From contig CAYNJC010000012.1 in assembly GCA_964397565.1 (NCBI GenBank), forward strand, positions 1 to 64,000: a stretch of DNA of 64,000 nt, read 5' to 3'. The notes under the pieces were generated by a model. The model was not told the origin of the DNA and ran no database searches. It saw only the letters and a program-made list of their open reading frames with translations. Below, one piece after another: positions 34,233 to 43,837 of the stretch. Every line of letters begins with the position of its first letter. The stretch's first letter is position 1. The translations under genes were made by a program, and so were the position numbers. The DNA comes from JAPLST01 sp964397565 (GTDB lineage Bacteria > Auribacterota > UBA3054 > JAPLST01).

Positions 34233-36242
34233 ATGCAGCTCCCTATCGCTTCACGCAGTCCTCTGTTCTCGTGGCTTGTTGCCTTATTGGTCGTGGCGAC
34301 ATTGGCTGCGCCAGCCCGTGCGGCGGCCGTTGCCACCGTGCGCGGTGACGCACTCACCATTGCTTCCGCGCCGTTTCAGGATACCTGGGACGCCATGCGT
34401 GCGCGTGGTCACGCGCACGATGAGCTAACGGCGACTGACCGGGCCGCGCCGTTAGGCATGCCCGAAATGTATGCCACCGAACCGGCGCCGCGCACGACGG
34501 CAAGCCAACCCGGTGTTGCCGCGTCCGCACGGCGTGCGCCGCAAACTACCGGCACCCTCTTTAACGCCCGCAACGACACCGGCTGGTTTCCGCCGGATAC
34601 CATGGGTGCCATCGGCCCCACTCATTTCATGGAGGTCATTAACGGCAATGTCACCATTTATTCCCGCACCGGCACGCAACTGAGCGATGTGCCCTTGGCC
34701 ACCTTCTTCACGGTGACGATTGGCAGCGTCACGTATCCACGCGGCGGCGCGTTCGATCCGCGCGTCCTGTATGACCGGCGCAGCGGCCGCTGGTTTGCCA
34801 CCGCCATGGAGTTCGGCATCGGCAACACGAGCAATGACGTGATTCTGGCAGTCTGCCGCACCAGCGACCCGACCAGCGGCATCTGGGACAAATATCTGCT
34901 GCCGATGCATGTGGACAGCTTCGGCGGCACCAACTATTTCACTGACCACTCAACCATTGGCATTGACGACAACGGCGTCTATTTCGGCACGCGCATTTTC
35001 CCGAGTCCCGGCTCGTCGTTTGCCAAGATTCTGGCCACCGCCAAAGCGCCGCTGATCGCGCCGGCGCCCGCGATTACCACAATTTATCAATGGAGCAACA
35101 TTGGCGATATGTACTCCACGCCGCAGCCGGCGCACAACCATGACGCCGTCGCGCCGAGCGGTCGCGCCTGGATTGTCGCGGCCTCGCCGTATAGTTATGC
35201 CGATATTCAGTATCGCCGGTTGACCTGGAGCGGCATTGTTCCGACGCTCGACGGTGCATCCAGCACGCTCAGCACGCCGAGTTTTGGCATGCCGCCCGAC
35301 GCGCCGGCTAGTGGCAGCACGACCGCGGTTGACACCGGCGATATGCGCTTGCAGAACACGATGATCCGCAACAATCGTTTGTGGACGTGCCGCTGCATCG
35401 GCGTGAACAGCAGCGGCGGCGCAACCGGTGTCAACCGCGCGGCCGCCGAATGGCTGGAACTCAACGTTGCGACGGCCACGCCGTCACTGGCGCAAAGCGG
35501 GCGTGTGTATGATCCCACTGCCAGCGATCCGCGCTGTTACTACTATCCTTCGATCATGGCGAACGGGCAAGGCCATGTGGTGCTCGGTTTCTCCGGCTCG
35601 AAAAGCACGGAGTTCATTGGATGTTACACCTGCGGCCGGCTTGCGACCGATGCGGCGGGAAGCATGGGCACGGTGCTGCTGTTCAAGGCCGGGCTTGCCT
35701 CGTATACCAAGCTGGACACTATTTCTCGCAACCGCTGGGGCGATTACAGCGCCACCACACTGGATCCCAACGACGACATGAGTATGTGGACCATTCAGGA
35801 ATATGCCAACACACCAGCCAATACCTGGCGTACCTATGTTGCCAAAATGCTCTCGCCCGCGCCTGCTCTGGTGAATCCCGCCACCAATGCGCTGCAGGGC
35901 ACCACGGCGTTTTCCCTAGCACTGACCGGCACGGGATTCTACGACCCGGGCGCGGGCTACACCAACCGCCTTGCCGTCGCGCTCACCGGCGGAGCGCCCA
36001 ACGGCATTTCCGGTTACAGTGTCGTCTATCTCACGCCGTCGAATGTCACGGCCACGTTCGACATTAGCGCCGGCGCAAGTCCCGGTGACCGCACCATCGT
36101 ACTGACCAATCCTGATGGTCAATCTGCCAGTGTCGCCGGCGGCTTGGTTGTTGTGCCGGAACCGGCCGTGTGCCTGGTCTTGCTGGTTTGCGCCATGGGC
36201 TGCCGGCGTCGCACGCGGGGCACGCAACAAATGCCGCACTGA
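34233..36242 (+). CDS. Secreted PEP-CTERM protein
   Basis: 669 residues. Signal peptide: LFSWLVALLVVATLAAPARA. The mature part is Thr/Ala-rich with NARNDTGWFPPDTMGAIGPT, YDRRSGRWFATAMEFG, ADIQYRRLTW and RNRWGDYSATTLDPND, a pattern seen in secreted beta-propeller proteins. An IPT/TIG-like segment (~545-635: PALVNPATNALQGTTAFSLA) precedes the C-terminal VPEP-hydrophobic-CRRRTR signal. Start 34233 has GGAG 6 nt upstream; in-frame ATG 34227 and TTG 34221 are too close to that site. Likely surface-exposed or matrix protein, processed by an exosortase not in this window. A terminator follows at 36371. Confidence 0.85.
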   Translation: MQLPIASRSPLFSWLVALLVVATLAAPARAAAVATVRGDALTIASAPFQDTWDAMRARGHAHDELTATDRAAPLGMPEMYATEPAPRTTASQPGVAASARRAPQTTGTLFNARNDTGWFPPDTMGAIGPTHFMEVINGNVTIYSRTGTQLSDVPLATFFTVTIGSVTYPRGGAFDPRVLYDRRSGRWFATAMEFGIGNTSNDVILAVCRTSDPTSGIWDKYLLPMHVDSFGGTNYFTDHSTIGIDDNGVYFGTRIFPSPGSSFAKILATAKAPLIAPAPAITTIYQWSNIGDMYSTPQPAHNHDAVAPSGRAWIVAASPYSYADIQYRRLTWSGIVPTLDGASSTLSTPSFGMPPDAPASGSTTAVDTGDMRLQNTMIRNNRLWTCRCIGVNSSGGATGVNRAAAEWLELNVATATPSLAQSGRVYDPTASDPRCYYYPSIMANGQGHVVLGFSGSKSTEFIGCYTCGRLATDAAGSMGTVLLFKAGLASYTKLDTISRNRWGDYSATTLDPNDDMSMWTIQEYANTPANTWRTYVAKMLSPAPALVNPATNALQGTTAFSLALTGTGFYDPGAGYTNRLAVALTGGAPNGISGYSVVYLTPSNVTATFDISAGASPGDRTIVLTNPDGQSASVAGGLVVVPEPAVCLVLLVCAMGCRRRTRGTQQMPH

Positions 36243-36370
36243 CATTCCCGTTGCAGGCATGGCGGGCGTTTCACACTCTCGTCTTGCTGAGAAAAATCAT
36301 GTGCGACAAATGGTTTTGCAGTAAGATGTTTGTTGATCTGGCCGCGGGGTCTTGCTCAATCTCATTCACC

Positions 36371-36397
36371 CACGATCCCGCCAATGGCGGGATCGTG
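36371..36397 (+). terminator. Rho-independent terminator
   Basis: Perfect 12-bp stem CACGATCCCGCC / GGCGGGATCGTG with a 3-nt loop, followed by AAGGTTTTT. It is placed 130 nt after the PEP-CTERM gene. The CCCGCC-GGCGGG core belongs to the dispersed repeat family, so a repeat may have been recruited as terminator. Confidence 0.7.
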
Positions 36398-36637
36398 AAG
36401 GTTTTTGATAGTGCCTCCCCACCGCCCTTGTGTCGGCGGAAAGAGAGATGGGGAGAAAGGCCGGCAAGGTTCATGTCAAGAATGTGGGAGCCGCCTCCGT
36501 GCGGCGAAGGCTGCGTATGCAATTGAATCGCGACACGGAGATCGCTCCCGCTCATTGCAGCAACAAGCCGCCAGAAGCGGTGTCGTGGGCCGGGCCGGCG
36601 GTTTTGCAGATGACGAGGCCGGTGGCCTCGTCTGCTT
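36398..36637. repeat. Intergenic repeats between convergent genes
   Basis: Contains GTGGGAGCCGCCTCCGTGCG (36484-36503), an inverted CGGAG partner near 36536, and a perfect 9-bp hairpin GACGAGGCC-GGT-GGCCTCGTC (36612-36632) directly beyond the stop of the minus-strand GT4. No gene seen. Confidence 0.6.
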
Positions 36638-37894
36638 CTAGCGCGGCGCGGTCAAGCGGCCGTAGGCTTCGCACAGCGCCCGCGCGCCGTTGTCTTCCCA
36701 CGCCAGCGTGCCAAGCTGTTCACGCGCCCGGGTCGCCAACGTGACGCGCAGGGCATCGTCTGTGAGCACCCGCGCCAGCACGGCCGCCAAATCGTGTTCG
36801 TCACCCGGCCGGGCATACGCCCCGGCTGCGCCCGCCGTCACGCGGTTCTCCGGCAAATCGTACAGCACTTGCGGCAGTCCGCACAGCAGGTAATCCAGTA
36901 CTTTGAGCATGGTTGAGGCGTTGTTCATCGGCCCGGGCGGGTCGGGCGTGACGCCCACATCGCACTGCGCCAGCCGCGCCAGCATGTCTGTCCGCGACAG
37001 AAAGCCGGTGAAGCGCACCTGCGCCGCCACCTCCAGTTCGTGCGCGAGCTGTTCAAGCGCGGCGCGTTCCGGCCCGTCGCCAATCAAGATCAGCGACACC
37101 TCCAGGTGATGCGCGTCGCGCAAGCGGCGCACCACCCGCAGGAGCCCATCCACGCCATCTTGTGCAGCCATGACCCCGACATACGCCACCGTCAACGGCG
37201 CGGCGTGGCGCGGCAGGTGGCGCGGCGCCGTGGCAATCTCCGCGCGCGTGGGCGCGGTTTTCACCGTGATGAGCTTGTCCGCCGGATAATGATTGCGCTC
37301 GAGGGAAACGCGCCGATAGCTGTCATTGGTTGCCAGCACCATATCCGCGCACCCGTGCGAGATGCGTTCCAGCACGAGACTTAGGTGATACAGTCCGCGG
37401 TGCCACCAGCGCAACTGCCGCGGCGCCTGGCATTGTACTTTTGCCAGAATAAGCTCCGGGCACAGATCATGATGATCGAAGACAAAACGCACGCCGCGCA
37501 CCCGCCAGAACAGGCCAATCAGCCAGAGCAGGTCTGGCGGATTACAGGCATGAATGACATCAACGCGCTGGCGGCGAAAGACACGGATGGAAAGACGCAG
37601 CTCATGCCACAACGCGGCTGCATATTCAAGCGGATACGCATACCAGCCGCGCGCTTCGCACGGCAAGGTGTGGCGCTCGATGTGAATCCCGTCCCTCAGA
37701 TCGTGGCCCGCTGGCCAGGCCACCGATGCCGGTGAAATGACGCTGACCACATAGCCGGCGTCGCGCAGGGTGCCGGCAATCAGCCACGCGCGGAAATCCG
37801 CCGGCACCGGCAGATTCTCAACCAGCAGCAACACATGCGCGGCACCCGGTGCTGGTGCGCGCGACTGTGTCTGCGGCGCGGGTGGTGCTGTCAC
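36638..37894 (-). CDS. GT4-family glycosyltransferase (GTG start)
   Basis: 418 residues. The GT-B N-terminal half has HVLLLVENLPVPADFRAWL and VDVIHACNPPDLLWLIGLFW; the C-terminal half has TVAYVGVMAAQDGVDGLL, LILIGDGPERAALEQLA and VRFTGFLSRTDMLARLAQCDVGVTPD, with MLKVLDYLLCGLP at the donor site. The start is GTG 37894, which overlaps the heparinase stop (GTGA); the frame upstream of it is antisense-like with no domain. It probably assembles the polymer handled by the neighbouring export permease and heparinase-like proteins. Confidence 0.83.
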   Translation of the reverse strand: MTAPPAPQTQSRAPAPGAAHVLLLVENLPVPADFRAWLIAGTLRDAGYVVSVISPASVAWPAGHDLRDGIHIERHTLPCEARGWYAYPLEYAAALWHELRLSIRVFRRQRVDVIHACNPPDLLWLIGLFWRVRGVRFVFDHHDLCPELILAKVQCQAPRQLRWWHRGLYHLSLVLERISHGCADMVLATNDSYRRVSLERNHYPADKLITVKTAPTRAEIATAPRHLPRHAAPLTVAYVGVMAAQDGVDGLLRVVRRLRDAHHLEVSLILIGDGPERAALEQLAHELEVAAQVRFTGFLSRTDMLARLAQCDVGVTPDPPGPMNNASTMLKVLDYLLCGLPQVLYDLPENRVTAGAAGAYARPGDEHDLAAVLARVLTDDALRVTLATRAREQLGTLAWEDNGARALCEAYGRLTAPR

Positions 37895-39870
37895 ACGCTG
37901 GGCTCGATGGAAAGCCAGGTCGTCATTTTCGTGTGCGGCTCGACGCGGCCGCTGGCGCACAAGGCCGTGCACGGCACCTTCACGCCCAAGCGCGGGGAAT
38001 ACCAGCCCAGCGGCGGATCCAGTTCGCCGCAGGCACTGCGCAGAATCAGTGCCGCAGGAAATTGAATGTGCAGGCAATACCCCGCCCCGTACACCCGCGC
38101 GGCAGTACCGTCCAACACAATGCGACGATCGGGATGCACGTGCAACAGCAGTTCGACCGCACAGGCATCGGTGCCCATGAAGACATCTTCAATTGCCCAG
38201 CGGCGATGCAGCGGGTGCCAGGCAACATGGCGGCGATGCATAATATCACAGCCATTCAAGTAGCCGTCGTGTTCGGCCTCGACGTCAAACTGATCCTCGC
38301 TGGCCACCGCATGATGCACAAACACGCGATAGTGCTGTCGCCACAGAAACGGCCCGCACATGCGCGCCTGGTCTTGATTATTGATCCGGAGCGTGTTGTG
38401 CGCCCGCGTGCTCTTAAAGTAGGCACGCCACTGCGGCTCACCATGATAGGCGTAGGTGCCGCAATCAATGATGACCGGCTCGCCATTGATGTGCATGGTC
38501 ACGGCCAGGGCATCGGCGTGGCCATGTGCCGCCAAAGTGCCGAGTCCCAACGGCCCAATATCCATACAGATTTTCGCGCTCAATTCACTGCCCACCGCGC
38601 CGGTCCAGATGACATAGCCGCCGGTCGAAAAATCATACGCGGCCGCTTTCACGCCGGCGCTGGGCGTCGTACTGCCGTTGCTGCCGGTGTACCAGAACAC
38701 TGCCGCACTCACCGGCGCAAAGCGGTTGACCGCGTCTGTCGTGCCCGCCGTTTCCGCCGCCGCCAGCACCTGTGCGTAATACTGCGCATCGCGCGGCAAG
38801 ATGCCGGTGGCGACTGCGTCGTCGCTGTCGCCGAATTCCGTCGGTGTGGTGGTCCCTACCAAGCAGGCGCGCAAAAACGTCGCCATGCGGTGCACCAACG
38901 GCTGCAGTTCGTCCCGCAGCCCGTCGTCCAGCATCAGCGCATTGACCAATAATTCCAGGACAAAGGCATGATAGGATAACGTCTGTTCCTGATGCACGCC
39001 GTCATCCGCTACTTGCCGCGCACATTCGTCGCGCAACACCGTGCGCGCATGGCGCAGCCAACCCTGTTCGGGCAGCAGCGCCGGCCACGTGCAGCTCGCC
39101 GCCAGCACGCCCACCGCTTCCGCGACGGTGTGATTGTTGGCGCTCGAGTAGCGTGACCAGTGCGTGTTAATAAAGCGCACATGCTGCCGCACGGCGCGGA
39201 ACCACGCCATCAGCAGCGCGTCCGAGAAGGCCGCCGGCCGCCCGTGACTGAAGAGCAAACGATACAGCCAGCTCCACGTCAGCAGTCGCACGCCGGCTTC
39301 AATGCCGGTGCACCACGCCGGGCCGTGGGGATATTCGCACGCGCCCAACCAGTCCTCAAGCTGCCGCGCAATGGTCCGGGCATAGCGTTCGTCACCAGTG
39401 ACGAAATAGGCCAGCGCCACCGGCATCAGATGCTGGTGGCGGTTCAGCCACCAGACCGGCATGATCGCGTCCGGTTGCGCGCCGGCGCGGTAGTTGATCT
39501 GCCATGCCGGGACGCGCGGATAGGTCACGCCGCGCTGCGGATCGGTATACCAATCCATGCCGTCCGTAAAGCAGAATTCGCTGCCCATGATCGTGCAATG
39601 CCCGGCGCAGACGTGCTCGGCGGCTTCCAGCAGATCGGCCTGATACGTCGCTGCCAGCGGCGGCGCCACCGCGCCCGTCGCCAGCGCGCCAACACTGCCG
39701 TCGGCATGCGCCAGCACCGCGCTGAGCGTCGCCGGCACCTGCTCCCGCACGATCGCGCGCTGGGTTGCACGCCGGCGCACGCGCCGCCAGCCACGCTCAC
39801 AAAGTTCTGCCAGCGGCATGGCCCGCAACCGATGCCAGCGCCAGCGCCAGTGTTCAAAGTGTTGCATCAT
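37891..39870 (-). CDS. Heparinase II/III-family protein
   Basis: 659 residues. The N-terminal alpha/alpha-toroid part has FCFTDGMDWYTDPQRGV, WLNRHQHLMPVALAYFVTGD, WCTGIEAGVRLLTWSWLY and HWSRYSSANNHTVAEAVGVL. The C-terminal beta-sandwich has LGTLAAHGHADALAVTMHINGEPVIIDCGTYAYHGEP. The conserved N-N-H and H-G-H-A-D blocks match polysaccharide lyases of this family found in capsule/EPS clusters. No signal peptide is evident, so a cytoplasmic or repair role is possible. GGAGG lies just upstream; ATG 39870 overlaps the CapK stop (ATGA). Confidence 0.85.
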   Translation of the reverse strand: MMQHFEHWRWRWHRLRAMPLAELCERGWRRVRRRATQRAIVREQVPATLSAVLAHADGSVGALATGAVAPPLAATYQADLLEAAEHVCAGHCTIMGSEFCFTDGMDWYTDPQRGVTYPRVPAWQINYRAGAQPDAIMPVWWLNRHQHLMPVALAYFVTGDERYARTIARQLEDWLGACEYPHGPAWCTGIEAGVRLLTWSWLYRLLFSHGRPAAFSDALLMAWFRAVRQHVRFINTHWSRYSSANNHTVAEAVGVLAASCTWPALLPEQGWLRHARTVLRDECARQVADDGVHQEQTLSYHAFVLELLVNALMLDDGLRDELQPLVHRMATFLRACLVGTTTPTEFGDSDDAVATGILPRDAQYYAQVLAAAETAGTTDAVNRFAPVSAAVFWYTGSNGSTTPSAGVKAAAYDFSTGGYVIWTGAVGSELSAKICMDIGPLGLGTLAAHGHADALAVTMHINGEPVIIDCGTYAYHGEPQWRAYFKSTRAHNTLRINNQDQARMCGPFLWRQHYRVFVHHAVASEDQFDVEAEHDGYLNGCDIMHRRHVAWHPLHRRWAIEDVFMGTDACAVELLLHVHPDRRIVLDGTAARVYGAGYCLHIQFPAALILRSACGELDPPLGWYSPRLGVKVPCTALCASGRVEPHTKMTTWLSIEPSV

Positions 39871-41198
39871 GTCCCTCCGTGTTGTGCATGGGCGCACGCC
39901 GACACGACGGCGCGAAACTTACCCTGAGCCGTGCGCGGCAGTTCGTCCACATAGCGAAATGTCACCTCGACCGTGGCGCCCAGCCGCGCCAGCAGCGCGG
40001 CGCGCACGGCTGTCTCATCGCGCGTGGTATACTGCGGCGCGCGGATGACCCGCAACTCGATCCGGTCCGGCGCGGTCTGCAAAACCTGGGCCGCAATCAC
40101 ATGCTGCGCTTCCTTGAACACATGATCCAGTCGGCCAATGCGCCGCCCGTCCGGCGTTACAATAAAATCGTCTGTGCGGCCGATGATCTGCGCGCAGCCC
40201 GGCCCCGGCTGGCCGCACGCGCAGCGCGTTTCCCAGCCAAACGGCGCCACCGCAATGTCCCCGGTGCGATAGCGCAAGAGCGGCATGACCTGATTCACAA
40301 AACCGGTCGCCACGATTTCATACACATCATCACCCAACGGCAGATACTCGGTAAAGCCATACTGCGTGTCTTCATGATAGCAGCCGGCCGCGCAGGTCGT
40401 CATCCAGCAGACGCGCTCAGCATTGCCGTATTGGGCATGCACCGGGCCGAGCTGCGCGTTGATCAGCGCGCGCGCCGCGGGCGTCACCGTTTCGGAAGCC
40501 AGAAACACGGCCCGCATGCCCAAGGGCGCCGCCTGTGTGCGCTGCACATATTCCGCCAACAGCCACGCGCTGCTGGGATAGGCCGCCAGAAACCGGGTCG
40601 GCGCGGCACGCAGCGTCGCCAGATACCACGGCAGCGTCCGTTCGCTGAGGTGATACGAGGACAACACCCGTCGGTTGAAAAACACATCGCGCAAGCCAAA
40701 CGGCGGCCGCCGCCGCGCAATGTCCACCACGATATCACCGCGCAACACGGCCATTTCATCCAACGTCGTCCAGCCGGCAGCCTGATGCCACTGGAAGAAT
40801 CCGGCCTCCTCGCGCGCCACACAATACAAATCACGGCGCAGTCGCAAGGGGGTGCCGGTCGTGCCGCTGGTATGCGCCGCGACGCTGAAGCGGGCCGGCA
40901 CCACAAACGCGTCCGGCGCAATCCGCACAACCTCTTTCTCCAAGTACGGCAACGCTTTCAAGCGTTCGAGCGGATTGTCAAACTGCTGCAGGGCCTGCAG
41001 CAACGGGGCATAATGGCGCGTCCGCGCCGCGCTGGCCAGCACATCCTCAAGCAGCGCGCACTGGCGCGCCCGCCGCGCCTCCGGCGTCAGTTCGCGATAC
41101 GCCGCCATCCCGGCCATGCAGCGGTGGAACAATGCGCTGCGCTTCAGCGCATGGCGCGCCATCATCCGCAGATTATAGGGAACTGCTCGCCAGTTCAT
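39867..41198 (-). CDS. CapK/PaaK-like adenylate-forming enzyme
   Basis: 443 residues of the ANL superfamily branch related to phenylacetate-CoA ligase and capsule protein CapK. AMP-binding loop HTSGTTGTPLRLRRD (~109-123), FLASETVTPAARALI, YGNAERVCWMTTC, and LLRYRTGDIAVAP with CGQPGPGCAQIIGRTDDFI near the hinge. Such proteins activate a carboxylate as AMP ester; in capsule clusters the substrate is unknown, possibly an amino acid or acyl group added to the polymer. Cluster partners are the permease, the heparinase family protein and the GT4. Confidence 0.82.
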   Translation of the reverse strand: MNWRAVPYNLRMMARHALKRSALFHRCMAGMAAYRELTPEARRARQCALLEDVLASAARTRHYAPLLQALQQFDNPLERLKALPYLEKEVVRIAPDAFVVPARFSVAAHTSGTTGTPLRLRRDLYCVAREEAGFFQWHQAAGWTTLDEMAVLRGDIVVDIARRRPPFGLRDVFFNRRVLSSYHLSERTLPWYLATLRAAPTRFLAAYPSSAWLLAEYVQRTQAAPLGMRAVFLASETVTPAARALINAQLGPVHAQYGNAERVCWMTTCAAGCYHEDTQYGFTEYLPLGDDVYEIVATGFVNQVMPLLRYRTGDIAVAPFGWETRCACGQPGPGCAQIIGRTDDFIVTPDGRRIGRLDHVFKEAQHVIAAQVLQTAPDRIELRVIRAPQYTTRDETAVRAALLARLGATVEVTFRYVDELPRTAQGKFRAVVSACAHAQHGGT

Positions 41199-41228
41199 CG
41201 CCTGTTCGCACCCGTCGTCACGTTCGTG

Positions 41229-42095
41229 TTACAGTTGATCCGGCAGTTCGCCACGCAGCTTCTCATAAAACACATTCGCACCCAGCACCACCAGCACGGC
41301 AATGCCGCTGAACACCAGCAGTTTCAGTAAAAACTGGTCCGACGCCGGCACCAGCGTGTTCGGTACAAAGTCAAACTGCACCACCTGCTTGAACAGCACG
41401 TTCTGATACAGGTTGGTCAAGTGATAGAGCGGATTGATGCGTAGCAGGGCCGGGCCCAGGCCCCAGGGCATGATCGTGTTCATCAAGTCGCGCGGATACA
41501 CGATCGGCGTCACCCAGAACCAGACCTGCAGAAAAATCCCGACAATCTGCGGCATGTCCCGAAAATGGGCCGTGATCGTCGCCAGGAACAAACCCACCCC
41601 ATACGTGAACAGGGCCTGCACCAGCACCAGCACCGGCACCCAGACGATGCTCCAACCCAGCATGTGACCGGTCACAACCATCACGACGATGAACAGCGCC
41701 AACATCAGCAGCAAAGTGATCGCGCCACTGATCACTTGGTACAGCACCAGCAACACGTGTGGAAAGGCCACCTTCTTGATCAAATTGCTGTGGGCAATGA
41801 AACTGGTGCTGGTGCGCGCGATGGTCTCGCTCAAGACGATCCACGGCAACAAACCGGCACAAATGTAAATGCTGAGCGCATACGGATCGTCAATCTGCTC
41901 CATGTGCAAACTGCCCGGCAAGCGCGAGCCCATGATCTTCGCCAAGATCACCGCGAAGATCAGCACCTGGGCCGCCGGCTGCAGCACATTCCAGAACACC
42001 CCCACCACCGATCCGGCATAGCGACTGCGAAAATCCTGCACGACCAAATCGCGCAGCAAACGCCGGTACTGCCATATGTCCCGCAAAGCCTTCAT
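41229..42095 (-). CDS. ABC-2 type polysaccharide export permease
   Basis: 288 residues with six membrane helices. It opens LRDLVVQDFRSRYAGSVVGVFWNVLQPAAQVLIF, continues SIYICAGLLPWIVLSETIARTSTSFIAHSNLIKKVAFP and TAHFRDMPQIVGIFLQVWFWVTPIVYP, all typical of Wzm/KpsM/TagG permeases exporting lipid-linked polysaccharide. The ATP-binding partner (Wzt/TagH) is normally adjacent, but none is present in this window; it may be encoded elsewhere. It begins the four-gene cluster running to 36638. Confidence 0.87.
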   Translation of the reverse strand: MKALRDIWQYRRLLRDLVVQDFRSRYAGSVVGVFWNVLQPAAQVLIFAVILAKIMGSRLPGSLHMEQIDDPYALSIYICAGLLPWIVLSETIARTSTSFIAHSNLIKKVAFPHVLLVLYQVISGAITLLLMLALFIVVMVVTGHMLGWSIVWVPVLVLVQALFTYGVGLFLATITAHFRDMPQIVGIFLQVWFWVTPIVYPRDLMNTIMPWGLGPALLRINPLYHLTNLYQNVLFKQVVQFDFVPNTLVPASDQFLLKLLVFSGIAVLVVLGANVFYEKLRGELPDQL

Positions 42096-42130
42096 GCCAT
42101 TCTCAGCCTGCTCATTCTGTCTCTGCTCTT

Positions 42131-42165
42131 AAACCTTAAACCTAAAACCTTAAACTTTAAACTTC
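42131..42165. repeat. Degenerate TTAAACC tract
   Basis: Telomere-like TTAAACCTTAAACC-type imperfect repeats in the 60-bp gap between the MBL hydrolase and permease genes, touching the last codons of the former. Confidence 0.72.
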
Positions 42166-42819
42166 GCTGCGCACATGCGGATTCTCGCGCATTTCTTCGT
42201 CAATCGTCGTGGCCGGGCCGTGCCCGGGATACACCCGTGTCGCACCCGGCAATACATATAATTTTTCGCGCACCGATTGCTGCAACACGGGCCAGCTCCC
42301 GCCCGGCAGATCACAGCGCCCAACCTCGCGCCGGAACAACGTGTCGCCACTGAACAGCAACGGCGGCGCGCTCGCGCTGATGAAATAACACACGCCGCCC
42401 GGCGTGTGCCCCGGCGTGTGCAGCACCGTCACGCGCGTGCTGCCAAAGGTCAGCGCATCGGCATCGGCCATGATCGTGTCGGCCGCATCGGTCACGATAT
42501 GCGCGCCGAGCATGGTCGACAAATTACGCGTCGCGCTGGTCAGCATGTCGGCATCGGCGTGGTGAATATAGACCGGCACGCCCCACTCTTTGCGCAACCG
42601 CGCCACCGCGCCAATGTGATCGCCATGCCCGTGGGTGAGTGCAATGCCCTGCACCGTCAGGCCTTCCTGCTGCACGCGCCGGGCGATCGCCGCGGCGTCC
42701 GCACCCGGATCAATGCACAACGCCGCACCCGTCGCGCGCTCCGCCACAATGTAGCAGTTCGTCTCCAGACTGCCCAGTGCCAGCGTGATGACCGCATACG
42801 GTGATGCCGGCTTTGTCAT
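42157..42819 (-). CDS. Metallo-beta-lactamase-fold hydrolase, glyoxalase II-like
   Basis: 220 residues. Metal motif THGHGDH (~62-68), further ligands HTPGHTPGG and FSGDTLF, and YPGHGPATT near the C terminus. The opening block ITLALGSLETNCYIV is typical of short glyoxalase-II-like (GloB-type) thioesterases of unknown substrate. ATG 42819 overlaps the tatC stop (ATGA), so it is translated with the Tat genes, an association of unclear meaning. No signal peptide; cytoplasmic. Confidence 0.85.
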   Translation of the reverse strand: MTKPASPYAVITLALGSLETNCYIVAERATGAALCIDPGADAAAIARRVQQEGLTVQGIALTHGHGDHIGAVARLRKEWGVPVYIHHADADMLTSATRNLSTMLGAHIVTDAADTIMADADALTFGSTRVTVLHTPGHTPGGVCYFISASAPPLLFSGDTLFRREVGRCDLPGGSWPVLQQSVREKLYVLPGATRVYPGHGPATTIDEEMRENPHVRSEV

Positions 42820-43589
42820 GCGGGCTCCTGCCGTTGCGCGGCGCGCGTGGCAATGACCCGCTCTGTCCCGAGCGCAATCTCAAACAACGCGTACAGCGGC
42901 ACGGCCATCACAAACATGGACACAATGTCCGGCGGCGTAAAAACGGCCGCGACAATCAGCACGATCACAATCACCATCCGCCGATTGCGCGCCAGACGCG
43001 CCCGTGTGACCAGCCCGGTGCGCATCAAGAACAGCAGCACCAGCGGCAACTGGAATGCCGCGCCAAACGCCACCAGCATTCCCAACGCAAAATTGACATA
43101 ATGCTGAATCGTGATGTTGGCAAACAGAAAACTGCTTTCATATTGCTGAAAAAACCGCATTGTAAACGGAATCGCCGCAAAATACGCAAACAAGACGCCC
43201 ATCCAAAAAAGCCCCAGTGAGAAGCCCGACAAACGGGCAATCCACGTTTGCTCGCGGGGATACAGCGCCGGCGCAACAAAAGTCCATAATTGCCACACCA
43301 CGTACGGCAGCGCCAGCAGCAAGCCTGCCACCAGCGCCAACTTGAATTGCGTCACAAACGGCTCGGCCGGGCTGAGGTACGTCAAATGCGACAAGGACGC
43401 GCGCGCCGGAAACACCAAGATCGTCAGCAGTCGGTCTTGAAAGGGCAACGCGATCAGCATACCCACCGCCAGCCCCAGCAGTGCACGCACGACGCAACTG
43501 CGCAACTCGGCAATGTGCTCGAAAATCGTCTTGGGCTGATCCGCCAGCGCGTCAGACGGGCCGGTTTTTGTCGTCAGAACGCTGCTCAT
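42816..43589 (-). CDS. tatC: Sec-independent protein translocase TatC
   Basis: 257 residues with six membrane helices. Family motifs are HIAELRSCVVRALLG at the N terminus, YLSPAEPFVTQFKLALVAGLLLALPYVVWQLW, APALYPREQ, FALGMLVAFGAAFQLPLV and AAVFTPPDIVSM. TatC is the receptor for twin-arginine signal peptides in the inner membrane. The start at 43589 gives the canonical N terminus; it lies inside the tatA 3' end (38-nt overlap), and upstream in-frame sequence is tatA read out of frame. Confidence 0.92.
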   Translation of the reverse strand: MSSVLTTKTGPSDALADQPKTIFEHIAELRSCVVRALLGLAVGMLIALPFQDRLLTILVFPARASLSHLTYLSPAEPFVTQFKLALVAGLLLALPYVVWQLWTFVAPALYPREQTWIARLSGFSLGLFWMGVLFAYFAAIPFTMRFFQQYESSFLFANITIQHYVNFALGMLVAFGAAFQLPLVLLFLMRTGLVTRARLARNRRMVIVIVLIVAAVFTPPDIVSMFVMAVPLYALFEIALGTERVIATRAAQRQEPA

Positions 43590-43770
43590 TGGCGGGCTTG
43601 GTGTCATCATCGTTCGCGACGTCGCTCTGCACGTCCTTGACGGCTTTCTTGAATTCTTTGAAGGCCTTGCCCAATGAGCGCGCCATCTCCGGCAATTTGG
43701 CTGACCCGCCGAACAACAGCAGGATCGCCAAGACCACCACAACTATTTCCCACATGCTCAAGCCAAACAT
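43552..43770 (-). CDS. tatA: Sec-independent translocase subunit TatA
   Basis: 72 residues. One N-terminal helix (MWEIVVVVLAILLLFGGSAKLPEMARSLG with the FG hinge) is followed by an amphipathic helix KAFKEFKKAVKD and an acidic tail. It forms the Tat pore. The start at 43770 places the helix at the N terminus and has GGAG 8 nt upstream. No separate tatB is visible, so this is a minimal TatAC system. Promoter at 43838-43866. Confidence 0.92.
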   Translation of the reverse strand: MFGLSMWEIVVVVLAILLLFGGSAKLPEMARSLGKAFKEFKKAVKDVQSDVANDDDTKPANEQRSDDKNRPV

Positions 43771-43837
43771 AGTGTGCGCTCCGTCGGTGATGCACATCCG
43801 TTGACGTGCGACTGTGCGCTAATAATATAGCAACGAA

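Noticed and set aside
39765..41330. A 521-codon plus-strand frame across the CapK-like and permease genes
   Set aside because: Antisense shadow of three well-supported genes; Arg/His/Gln-rich composition and no motif.
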